From the NCBI GenBank assembly GCA_009703845.1, contig WLFI01000029.1, positions 1 through 7,500 of the forward strand: 7,500 nt of DNA. Reading direction: 5' to 3'. Shown piece after piece: positions 1-6,000 of this stretch. A program made the position numbers and the translations under genes. The stretch's first letter is position 1. Each line of letters begins with the position of its first letter. This DNA is from Actinomycetota bacterium. Its GTDB lineage: Bacteria; Actinomycetota; Actinomycetes; Actinomycetales; Microbacteriaceae. The notes beneath the pieces were generated by a model. That model did not search any database and was not told the DNA's origin. It saw nothing but the letters and a program-made list of their open reading frames with translations.

Positions 1-354
1 AACCCGCAGATCAACCTGATGACATATTCGGTGGCATCTGCCATCGATCTTCTAGCGCGAACATCTTTCGGCGTAGCAAACCGAACCGAAATCGCCGAAG
101 AGTTTCAAGTGCGGTTCAACGTGGTCAAAACACTTAGCGCTTATTCGAGCGTTCCGCGCGGTTTGGTTGTGATCAAAGAGTCAGACACTCACCACTTTGA
201 AGATCAGGTGCCGCAGCTCGAGGACTATCTCGCAGACACAAAAGACACCGACCTAAAGATAGAAGTCATTCCGGCCGAAGCAGACCCAACCGGTCATTCA
301 CCCCTGACCCTCGACCAGATGAAGCAGCGGGTATACGCGATACTCGCTGGCTAG
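1..354 (+). CDS. C-terminal part of an unrecognised protein (5' end outside window)
   Basis: The frame is open from base 1 to a TAG stop at 352-354, giving 117 visible residues. The first in-frame ATG (base 19) has no Shine-Dalgarno sequence before it, so it is probably internal and the gene starts upstream of the window. The visible part is soluble and acidic, with no membrane segment or signal peptide, and ends in TLDQMKQRVYAILAG, which looks helical. A stretch alternating hydrophobic and charged residues (GLVVIKESDTHHFEDQ) suggests an alpha/beta domain, but I do not recognise the family. Its stop interlocks with that of the convergent pyruvyl transferase family gene, so it may belong to a surface-polysaccharide cluster continuing to the left. 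That link rests on position only. Confidence 0.75.
   Translation, partial: NPQINLMTYSVASAIDLLARTSFGVANRTEIAEEFQVRFNVVKTLSAYSSVPRGLVVIKESDTHHFEDQVPQLEDYLADTKDTDLKIEVIPAEADPTGHSPLTLDQMKQRVYAILAG
351..354. other. Interlocked stop codons of two convergent genes
   Basis: The palindrome CTAG supplies TAG to the + strand gene (352-354) and TAG to the - strand gene (353-351). The genes therefore overlap tail to tail by four bases, and no intrinsic terminator hairpin fits between them. Confidence 0.9.
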
Positions 355-1310
355 TTGATTGCTGCTAGTGCTTGGCGGGCGCGTTCGCCGAAGGCATGAA
401 TTTCGCTTAGGTTTGGCAATGGCTGTCGAACATGGGTTTGAGCCAAGAGTTCGGCGAGAGCATCCGTGTTGTCGAAAAGTTGCCCGCCCCCATAGAGGCG
501 TTGAAACTCGCGAACTTTTTCGTCACCCGGCAGGGCGAGATAGGGAATGCCCAGGCCGTATGCCGTGATTGCCCCGTGAAGCCTGGTCGAAACAACCAGT
601 TCGCTACGGCAGTAGTAGTTGCGAATGATGTCTTCGAGACCCTCTTCGGGGCTCTGCACATTCTTGGTGAGCAGCACGTTGTAGCCGGCCGCCTCGCAAA
701 CTGCTTGAATGCGGTCGTGCGTCTGCTCATCGATGAGTTCCGGATGCACGCTCAAGGTCAGCGTTTTAGCCTCGGCCTGCACATCGAAGTCACGAAGGTA
801 TGCAATCGTTGGGCACGCGGTGATCGAGATTTCGTTCTCGATGCCTGCGCCGTAAAGCTCGGCGGTTACTTCGTCGCGCACATTCACCATGAGCGCTCGT
901 TTGAAAACGGCGTTCACTGCCTCAACATCGCACATTGTGTCTTGTGCTGCGAGCCCATCAATGATGCAGGTTCCGATTCCCCAAACGATGATCGGCAGCT
1001 TGCAGTGCTCGGCGCAGGCCACCCAAAAGTGATTGAACGGTCGTGCCAGCAGCCCGGCCCCGCCGATCACAATCGCCTTGTAGTTGTTGTTGATGAAATC
1101 CCAGTCGGCCGGTCGGTGCATGTTCCACACGTCAGCCTCTTGGCCGAGCATGTCTTGAATTGCTCGAACCGGCATGTAGTTGCCAATGTTTGCGTTTGTC
1201 GAAATGAATTGCAAGATTTGCGAATTCGCAACTCGGTCTTCGGGTTTCACAAGCTGCACGTTGCGAAAAACCATTCTTCGGTCAACTGACTCGGGTTCGT
1301 TTTCGCTCAT
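351..1310 (-). CDS. Polysaccharide pyruvyl transferase family protein
   Basis: The 319-residue protein has the hallmarks of the polysaccharide pyruvyl transferase family: an N-terminal NIGNY motif (about residues 41-45), a glycine-rich VIGGAGLL strand-loop (about 81-88), a WGIG strand, VNVRDEVTAELY, a conserved CPT, and the C-terminal STRLHGAITAYGLGIPY signature (RLHG at about 243-246) followed by DEKVREF. Family members transfer pyruvate from phosphoenolpyruvate to sugars of exopolysaccharide or cell-wall glycans, usually in the cytoplasm before export; some members do other glycan chemistry, so the exact reaction is open. No signal peptide or membrane segment is visible. The start is uncertain: ATG at 1310 has only a weak GAAAG upstream, whereas an in-frame TTG at 1331 has AGGTG five bases before it and would add seven residues. 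The stop (TAG, 353-351) lies inside the CTAG shared with the convergent gene. It is divergent from the GH16 gene across a gap of 122-143 bp. Confidence 0.88.
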   Translation of the reverse strand: MSENEPESVDRRMVFRNVQLVKPEDRVANSQILQFISTNANIGNYMPVRAIQDMLGQEADVWNMHRPADWDFINNNYKAIVIGGAGLLARPFNHFWVACAEHCKLPIIVWGIGTCIIDGLAAQDTMCDVEAVNAVFKRALMVNVRDEVTAELYGAGIENEISITACPTIAYLRDFDVQAEAKTLTLSVHPELIDEQTHDRIQAVCEAAGYNVLLTKNVQSPEEGLEDIIRNYYCRSELVVSTRLHGAITAYGLGIPYLALPGDEKVREFQRLYGGGQLFDNTDALAELLAQTHVRQPLPNLSEIHAFGERARQALAAIN

Positions 1311-1453
1311 GTCAATGGCTTTCGTTTTCAAAGCGGCACCTGCCGCATCGACTCGCTTAGCCTATTGCCCGCGCCGATGCTAGTCTCGAAATTGAGCCTT
1401 ACGAGTTATGTGCAAACTCTTGTGGCCGCCTTCATCTAACTAGGGGTTATGCC
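1311..1453. promoter_or_regulatory. Divergent intergenic region, presumed promoters for both flanking genes
   Basis: This gap separates the 5' ends of the pyruvyl transferase family gene (-) and the GH16 gene (+), so promoters for both must lie here or overlap the gene starts. I see no convincing -35/-10 pair on either strand and no copy of the operator-like palindrome found at 3175. The only clear signals are the ribosome binding sites: AGGGG at 1442-1446 for the GH16 gene and AGGTG (- strand, 1341-1337) before the alternative TTG start of the other gene. Confidence 0.5.
1442..1446 (+). promoter_or_regulatory. Ribosome binding site that decides a TTG start
   Basis: AGGGG sits seven bases before TTG at 1454. 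The nearby ATG at 1449 is only two bases from it and opens a two-codon frame (ATG CCT TGA), so TTG is the real start. The TGA of that mini frame overlaps the TTG by two bases. Confidence 0.75.
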
Positions 1454-3091
1454 TTGAGCGACTTTGCACGCACTCAGATTCAGCCAGCGACCCGTCGTTT
1501 GGTCGCTCTGCTGAGCGTTATCGCTCTCGCACTTGGCATTGTGCTGGCTCAGCCTCAGCTGCTCGAGGCAATCGCGGCACCAACCTACAAAATCACTTAC
1601 TCTGCCAACGGCGGCTATGGCACCATGACCACGCAGACGGTTGGTTCGGCCGGCGCAAAGCTTAAAAAGAATGTCTTCAAGCGCACCAACTACGCGTTTG
1701 CCGGTTGGGCAACCTCGACCACTGGCACTTCAAAATACGCGGATGCTGTGCTGGTGAAGCCGAAGGCAAACCTCAAGTTATTCGCCAAATGGATTCCGGT
1801 TAGCTACCGCATTGATTTCTATGCCAACTCGGGCGTCGGTGTTATGCCGGCACAGCTGGCGAACATCCAAGGCGTCACGTTAGCCGAGAACAAGTTCACT
1901 CGCGTCGGCTACGCGTTTGCCGGTTGGGCAACCTCTGCCGGTGGCGAAGTGGCGTTTGCCGATGCATCCAAGTTTGTCGCCAAGAAAAACCAAATGCTCT
2001 TTGCCAAGTGGTCTTTGGTTGAATACAACATGAGTTTCAGCTCGCCGGGTGACGGCACCATGCCGACGCTCAAATTCAACGTGACCAATGGCACTTTGCC
2101 CCAGAACAAGTTCGCGAGATCGGGTTCGACATTCTTGGGTTGGTCCAAGTCACAGGGCGGCACAGTAATCGGTCAGCCAGGTCAGGCCTATCGAACCGCC
2201 GGCGATGTGACACTCTGGCCGGTGTGGAGCACCGCCCCGGTTGGCCCAGTGGCCCCGGTCGTCTCGGGTCACCGAGTGGGAGACCTGCTGTGGTCAGACG
2301 AGTTCAAGGGTGCAACCGGCTCTGCGGTCGACTCGAAAAGCTGGACTGCACGATTTTGCGGTCACGACGGTGCCAACGGCGGTGGCACCTGCCACAACAA
2401 CGAACCTCAGTGGTACTACCCGGGCGCTATCAAGCTAGACGGTTCAACCGACGGCAGTGCAGTGATAACCACAACCAAGACCGGCCAAGCACCAGAGGGT
2501 GCAACCTGCCTTGCCTGGTCTGGCTGCGAGTTCACCTCGGGTCGATTCGACACCCAGGGCAAGGTGTCGTTCAAATACGGTTACATCGAAGCTCGCATCA
2601 AGATGCCGAAGGGCGGCAGAAACTGGCCAGCATTCTGGATGATCGGCGACAGCATCACGAGTGTGGGCTGGCCAGCATCCGGTGAAATTGACATCGCCGA
2701 ACAGGGCGGCCACCAACCGTGGCGTAACTCTGCCGCGGTTCACTACTCAACCAACGGCGCCCCATGGGACGTCGGTGCTCACACCTATGACTACGGTGAC
2801 TTCGGTTCTGCGGCGAGCTCGACTAACTACTCCAACGACTATCACCTATACGGCTTTGCCTGGAAGCCAGATCGCATGGACTTCTATGTCGACGGAAACC
2901 TCTTCTTCACCTTGACCAAGGCACAGGCTCGAACCGAGAACTGGTCGTTCAACGACTACTTCTTCTTGATTTTGAACAACGCCACCGGCGATTTTGGTGG
3001 CGGCTGGGATGGCTGGGGTACCGCGAAGATGCACATTGATTATGTGCGTGCTTGGAAAGTCGACGGCTATGGCGAGGTCATCAAGCGCTAA
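1454..3091 (+). CDS. Secreted GH16 beta-glucanase (laminarinase-like) with three InlB B repeats
   Basis: A 545-residue secreted enzyme starting at TTG. Residues 1-42 form a signal peptide (R14-R15, hydrophobic 16-32, cleavage probably after AIA/AIAA at 41-42). Three tandem Listeria-Bacteroides (InlB B) repeats follow, ending at W113, W186 and W258, each with the pattern Y-x-(I/M)-x-(F/Y) ... G-(Y/S)-x-F-x-GW ... W. The GH16 domain spans about 275-540, opening with LLWSDEF and NNEPQWYY and closing with MHIDYVRAW. Its active site GEIDIAE gives E411 (nucleophile), D413 and E416 (acid/base), the E-x-D-x-x-E form typical of laminarinases. Four cysteines (302, 313, 352, 358) could form two disulfides outside the cell. 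The expected reaction is endo-hydrolysis of beta-1,3- or mixed beta-1,3/1,4-glucan; the precise substrate cannot be read from sequence. No LPXTG, SLH or membrane anchor is seen, so wall contact, if any, would come from the repeats. A glycan-binding-like secreted protein is encoded next. Confidence 0.93.
   Translation: MSDFARTQIQPATRRLVALLSVIALALGIVLAQPQLLEAIAAPTYKITYSANGGYGTMTTQTVGSAGAKLKKNVFKRTNYAFAGWATSTTGTSKYADAVLVKPKANLKLFAKWIPVSYRIDFYANSGVGVMPAQLANIQGVTLAENKFTRVGYAFAGWATSAGGEVAFADASKFVAKKNQMLFAKWSLVEYNMSFSSPGDGTMPTLKFNVTNGTLPQNKFARSGSTFLGWSKSQGGTVIGQPGQAYRTAGDVTLWPVWSTAPVGPVAPVVSGHRVGDLLWSDEFKGATGSAVDSKSWTARFCGHDGANGGGTCHNNEPQWYYPGAIKLDGSTDGSAVITTTKTGQAPEGATCLAWSGCEFTSGRFDTQGKVSFKYGYIEARIKMPKGGRNWPAFWMIGDSITSVGWPASGEIDIAEQGGHQPWRNSAAVHYSTNGAPWDVGAHTYDYGDFGSAASSTNYSNDYHLYGFAWKPDRMDFYVDGNLFFTLTKAQARTENWSFNDYFFLILNNATGDFGGGWDGWGTAKMHIDYVRAWKVDGYGEVIKR
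1690..1716 (+). repeat. 27-bp exact direct repeat, copy 1 (in first B repeat)
   Basis: Identical to 1909-1935, offset by 219 bp (73 codons), which is one B-repeat unit. It encodes YAFAGWATS. The match is perfect at third codon positions too, although flanking parts of the two units have diverged. Confidence 0.95.
1909..1935 (+). repeat. 27-bp exact direct repeat, copy 2 (in second B repeat)
   Basis: Second copy of the repeat at 1690-1716. The third B repeat has STFLGWSKS at this position and does not share the DNA identity. Confidence 0.95.
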
Positions 3092-3133
3092 CTGGGTTCA
3101 GACAACACGGCTTGGCGCTGTTTTACCCCAATT

Positions 3134-3150
3134 AGCGGTTTATAACCGCT
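3134..3150. repeat. Inverted repeat AGCGGTT-TAT-AACCGCT
   Basis: Perfect 7-bp arms (3134-3140 and 3144-3150) around a 3-bp spacer, 43 bp after the GH16 stop. No T run follows, so it does not look like a terminator. The AACCGCTT core recurs at 3178 and 3192, which suggests a protein-binding site related to those copies. Confidence 0.6.
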
Positions 3151-3174
3151 TGGTAACAGTTTGATAAAAGTTAG

Positions 3175-3202
3175 TGAAACCGCTTTCAGGTAACCGCTTT
3201 CA
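3175..3202. promoter_or_regulatory. Tandem LacI/CcpA-type operator-like sites
   Basis: TGAAACCGCTTTCA (3175-3188) is a near-perfect palindrome (12 of 14 positions) with a central CG and fits the catabolite-responsive element consensus TGWNANCGNTNWCA at every position. LacI/GalR-family regulators bind such sites. The adjacent GGTAACCGCTTTCA (3189-3202) fits at 13 of 14. Together they form a 14-bp tandem repeat (AACCGCTTTCAGG at 3178-3190 and 3192-3204). A possible but weak -10-like GATAAA lies at 3163-3168, so a repressor here would sit on the transcription start of the downstream gene. The regulator is not in this window; its identity and the promoter are inferred. Confidence 0.6.
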
Positions 3203-3328
3203 GGAGTAACTTGAACGCAGGAAGTGTGTGCGCACGACCGAGTGGCTTTTCTTCGAGCATCCTCGCGTTTTCGCACCTTGCGCGTTTGATCAGTTCACTC
3301 CAAAAAATCCCTTATGGAAGGAACTGCA

Positions 3329-4645
3329 ATGAATCTAGTTCTCAAGAAGCTAGCGGCGCTGACCTCAGCAACCGCACTTTTGAGCGCCGGCCTTGTCGGC
3401 ATCACCGCCAGTGCTGCAAGCGCAGCCTCGGCACCACTAACCGTCACCTTTGAAGATGGCGACACCAGCGGCTACGTGCTAGGAAACACCGGCGAATACA
3501 TCGCAGACTTTGAAGGCAACGAGTCAGTACTCGAAACTTCACTTCCTGGTGGTCGCGCTGGCAATGGTGCCAAGTTGCACATCAAGGCAGACGCAATGCC
3601 TTGGTCAGGAACCACCTTCTTGAAGACCAGTGCTGCTGCAGTGCAAGACGGCACCTTGTTCTCGGGCGTATTCCCATACGCAAACATCGACGTCTACTCG
3701 ACCGTAGCCGGCGACATGATGTTGAAGATGGAAGGTGGCTGTGCTGCTACCGAAATCAAGGTTGCCCACGGTGGAACCGGATGGGAAACCCTTCACTTCG
3801 AGAACGGTTCACTGACCGGTTGCACAATGGCATCGTTCTTCCCACTGTTCTTTGTTGACGGCCGACAGGGTCTAGATGTTTACATCGACAACGCATCGTT
3901 CCCAGGAGCCGAGACTCCAGACGTGGTTGTTCCTGTAACCGCACCATCGACTCTGCTCGATTTCGAAGGTAACAACGCGTTCATCGACTTCGGTGGCGCT
4001 GTTAGCTCGACGACTGCAACCCCAGCAGGCGCTTCTGCTGGTAATGCAGCAAAGATCGTTGCCGGCGGCGAGTGCTGGGCTGGTGTGACCTTGGTCACCG
4101 CTTCGGCTACCAACACCATGCTTTCAGATGGTCACACCTCGGTAACCGCAAACGTCTATGTGCCAGCTGCTGGTGCTAGCGTGCGCATGAAGCTTGAGAA
4201 CTCTGATGACGGTGGAGTCTTCGTAGAGAAGGATGCAACTGCCGCTATGGCTGGTTGGAACCGCCTCACCTGGGACTTCTCGAACTTCAACTCAGCCAAC
4301 GTCTACAACAAGGTCAGCGTATTCCCTGGCTTCTCATGTGTAGACGCCGCTAACGCCAAGGGTGACTACTACTTCGACGACATCGCTTTCAACGGCGCCG
4401 TCACTCCGAAGCTGCCAGCTTGGGCAAAGATCACCAGCTCGTCAAAGCGCGTCGTCGCTGTGACAGTTGGTAACGCTCGCGGTCAGCAAATGACTGTCAC
4501 CATTCACGGTGTACGCACCTTCAAGATGGTCATCCCAAGCAGCGCAACTAGAACCTTCAAGTTCAACGTTGGCCACTCGGGTGTCCAGAAGGTAACCGTC
4601 ACCATCGGAAGCATGAAAGTTTCCAAGAAGCAAGACGTCAAGTAA
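3329..4645 (+). CDS. Secreted protein with two carbohydrate-binding-like modules
   Basis: A 438-residue protein. The ATG at 3329 is chosen because AAGGA (3318-3322) lies six bases before it; the in-frame ATG at 3314 has no ribosome binding site. Residues 1-35 are a Sec signal peptide (MNLVLKK, hydrophobic core, ASAASAASA with cleavage near 35). Two related beta-rich modules follow. Module 1 (about 38-195) opens TVTFEDGD and module 2 (about 207-355) opens LLDFEGN. Both share AGN-(G/A)-AK, a W-(S/A)-G-x-T turn, GW-x-x-L and a late aromatic/aspartate strand (VYIDNASF; YYFDDIAF), as in galactose-binding-like carbohydrate-binding modules found beside GH16 enzymes. Each has a cysteine pair (GGCAATE/TGCTM and GECWAG/FSCVDA). 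A tail at about 360-438 looks like a small beta domain and ends in a basic KVSKKQDVK. No catalytic motif is visible. It probably binds an extracellular glycan, perhaps the substrate of the GH16 enzyme encoded upstream. Lysine is encoded almost only by AAG, hinting at high expression. Ligand and family assignment are inferred. Confidence 0.85.
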   Translation: MNLVLKKLAALTSATALLSAGLVGITASAASAASAPLTVTFEDGDTSGYVLGNTGEYIADFEGNESVLETSLPGGRAGNGAKLHIKADAMPWSGTTFLKTSAAAVQDGTLFSGVFPYANIDVYSTVAGDMMLKMEGGCAATEIKVAHGGTGWETLHFENGSLTGCTMASFFPLFFVDGRQGLDVYIDNASFPGAETPDVVVPVTAPSTLLDFEGNNAFIDFGGAVSSTTATPAGASAGNAAKIVAGGECWAGVTLVTASATNTMLSDGHTSVTANVYVPAAGASVRMKLENSDDGGVFVEKDATAAMAGWNRLTWDFSNFNSANVYNKVSVFPGFSCVDAANAKGDYYFDDIAFNGAVTPKLPAWAKITSSSKRVVAVTVGNARGQQMTVTIHGVRTFKMVIPSSATRTFKFNVGHSGVQKVTVTIGSMKVSKKQDVK

Positions 4646-4662
4646 TAACTGACTAAAGATCT

Positions 4663-4699
4663 GTGGGTGGAGCCGAAAGGTTCCACCCACTTTTCTTTT
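4663..4699 (+). terminator. Intrinsic terminator of the binding-protein gene
   Basis: Arms 4663-4674 and 4679-4690 form a 12-bp stem with one G-U pair, closed by a GAAA tetraloop (4675-4678), and are followed by TTTTCTTTT. It starts 17 bases after the stop codon and separates this gene from rlmN. Confidence 0.93.
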
Positions 4700-4776
4700 G
4701 CCTGCGCAACTAGCGCGCCGGCGCTTAAACTTGTGAAGACAGCATCCGCTTTAGCCCAACGAGAAGACTCAACACC

Positions 4777-5961
4777 ATGACCGAGCGCAAACAAGTTCGC
4801 CCTGCTGCCGAGGGTTGGACTCAGGCTAAAGACGAGACCGGCAAACCGCTGCTTCAGTTCGCAGAACCAAAGCGCAAGCAGCCTCCGGTGCACCTAGCCG
4901 ACCTCAGCATCGCTGAGCGCGCCGAACGCGTGAAAGAGCTTGGCATTCAGGGCTTTCGTGCCAAGCAGCTGTCGACCCACTACTTCACTCATTACACGAG
5001 CAACGCAGCCGACATGACCGACCTGCCGGCCGCCGGCCGCGAAGAGCTGGTTGGCGCACTGTTGCCTCCGCTACTCACCGAAGTCAAGCGACTGCAAACC
5101 GACAAGGGCGACACCATCAAGTTCTTGTGGCGCCTGTTCGACGGCGCTCTGGTTGAGTCGGTGCTCATGCGCTACACGGGCCGAATCACGCTGTGCATTT
5201 CGTCTCAGGCTGGCTGCGGAATGAACTGCCCGTTCTGTGCCACCGGCCAGGCGGGGCTAACCCGCAACATGTCGGCCGGTGAAATCGTCGATCAAATCGT
5301 GCGTGCCAACCAGGCCATCGCAAGAGGTGAGCTTGGAGGCCGCAAGGTCAAAGCCGGGGATGCTCCAGAGCGCGTCAGCAACATTGTGTTTATGGGTATG
5401 GGCGAGCCGCTAGCCAACTACAACCGGGTGATGTCTGCCCTGCGCACCATGATCGAGCCTCAGCCGAACGGCTTGGGCATGTCAGCTCGCAACATCACCG
5501 TATCGACCGTCGGTCTGGTGCCAGCGATTCACAAGCTAGCCGCCGAAGAGATTCCGGTCACCTTCGCACTGTCGCTTCACGCACCAGACGACAAGTTGCG
5601 CGACGAACTGATTCCGGTGAACTCACGTTGGAAGGTTGACGAGGCTCTAGACGCCGCACGTGCCTACTTCGACGCCACCGGTCGCAGAGTGTCTATCGAA
5701 TACGCCCTGATCAAAGACATGAACGACCACGAGTGGCGTGCCGAGCTTCTGGCCAAGAAGCTCAACGAGCGCGGCAAGGGCTGGGTGCACGTGAACCCGA
5801 TTCCGCTGAACCCAACTCCTGGTTCAATCTGGACGGCATCGATTCCAGAGGTAACCCGCGTGTTCATCTCAACTCTTGAGAAGGCCGGCATACCGACCAC
5901 CTTGCGAGACACTCGCGGTAAAGAGATCGACGGCGCCTGCGGGCAACTAGCAGCTAGCTAG
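4777..5961 (+). CDS. rlmN: 23S rRNA (adenine(2503)-C(2))-methyltransferase RlmN
   Basis: A cytoplasmic radical-SAM enzyme that methylates C2 of A2503 in 23S rRNA and, in studied relatives, A37 of some tRNAs. The 394-residue length is normal. The CGMNCPFC motif places the 4Fe-4S ligands at C147, C151 and C154. The two extra catalytic cysteines are present: C140 ([11 protein letters not shown]) and C388 ([11 protein letters not shown]), matching C118 and C355 of E. coli RlmN; C355 carries the transferred methyl. [12 protein letters not shown] is the usual family glycine-rich motif, and [19 protein letters not shown] and NPIPLNP are also conserved. The absence of a Cfr-type replacement pattern favours housekeeping RlmN over the resistance enzyme Cfr. 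The N-terminal 40 residues ([17 protein letters not shown]) resemble an extension seen in actinobacterial forms. The start ATG has only a weak GAGAAG ten bases upstream. It lies after the strong terminator at 4663-4699, so it must have its own promoter in about 4700-4776, where I see no clear consensus. Confidence 0.97.
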   Translation: MTERKQVRPAAEGWTQAKDETGKPLLQFAEPKRKQPPVHLADLSIAERAERVKELGIQGFRAKQLSTHYFTHYTSNAADMTDLPAAGREELVGALLPPLLTEVKRLQTDKGDTIKFLWRLFDGALVESVLMRYTGRITLCISSQAGCGMNCPFCATGQAGLTRNMSAGEIVDQIVRANQAIARGELGGRKVKAGDAPERVSNIVFMGMGEPLANYNRVMSALRTMIEPQPNGLGMSARNITVSTVGLVPAIHKLAAEEIPVTFALSLHAPDDKLRDELIPVNSRWKVDEALDAARAYFDATGRRVSIEYALIKDMNDHEWRAELLAKKLNERGKGWVHVNPIPLNPTPGSIWTASIPEVTRVFISTLEKAGIPTTLRDTRGKEIDGACGQLAAS

Positions 5962-5965
5962 CTAG
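5954..5965. repeat. (CTAG)x3 tandem repeat across the rlmN stop
   Basis: Three CTAG units in a row, with a fourth at 5947-5950. They supply TAG in all three + strand frames (5955, 5959, 5963); the middle one ends rlmN. Confidence 0.9.
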
Positions 5966-5982
5966 GTCGCTCGCAGAGCATC

Positions 5983-6000
5983 CGCTAAAAAGCGTTAGCG
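5983..6000. terminator. Weak inverted repeat between convergent genes
   Basis: CGCTAA (5983-5988) and TTAGCG (5995-6000) flank a 6-base spacer between the ends of rlmN and the Pr6Pr-like gene, overlapping the latter's TAA stop. The stem is only 6 bp and no good T run follows on either strand, so a terminator role is uncertain. Confidence 0.3.

Larger units (their letters stand above)
3092..3328 (+). promoter_or_regulatory. Intergenic region / 5' leader between the two secreted-protein genes
   Basis: A 237-bp gap, the longest in the window. It contains an inverted repeat (3134-3150), tandem operator-like sites (3175-3202) and, further on, a leader of about 125 bp up to the start codon with no clear structure beyond an 8-bp palindrome GTGCGCAC (3228-3235). 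There is no intrinsic terminator after the GH16 gene, so read-through into the next gene is possible alongside its own promoter. Confidence 0.55.

Noticed and set aside
432..1289. Long open frame (285 codons) on the + strand opposite the pyruvyl transferase family gene
   Set aside because: It is a shadow of a clearly recognisable gene on the other strand, its translation resembles no protein fold I know, and no ribosome binding site precedes it.
1460..1550. Possible twin-arginine (Tat) signal on the GH16 enzyme because of T-R-R-L
   Set aside because: The F-L-K part of the Tat consensus is missing and the hydrophobic core is strong, so an ordinary Sec signal is more likely.
3314..3328. Upstream ATG adding MEGTA to the binding protein
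   Set aside because: No ribosome binding site before it, whereas ATG at 3329 has AAGGA at the right distance and gives a cleaner signal peptide.
3211..3453. TTG-started 80-codon frame preceded by a good AGGAG (3203-3207 area)
   Set aside because: The AGGAG is formed by the end of the operator repeat plus AG, the frame runs far into the signal-peptide gene in another frame, and the product is low-complexity without features. A short leader peptide cannot be excluded.
4715..4724. GCGCCGGCGC palindrome upstream of rlmN
   Set aside because: Short GC palindrome with no T run and no related copies; likely chance in GC-rich DNA.
5215..5238. Possible Cfr-type antibiotic-resistance methyltransferase
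   Set aside because: Overall length, N-terminal extension and motifs fit housekeeping RlmN of actinobacteria, and no mobile element is nearby.
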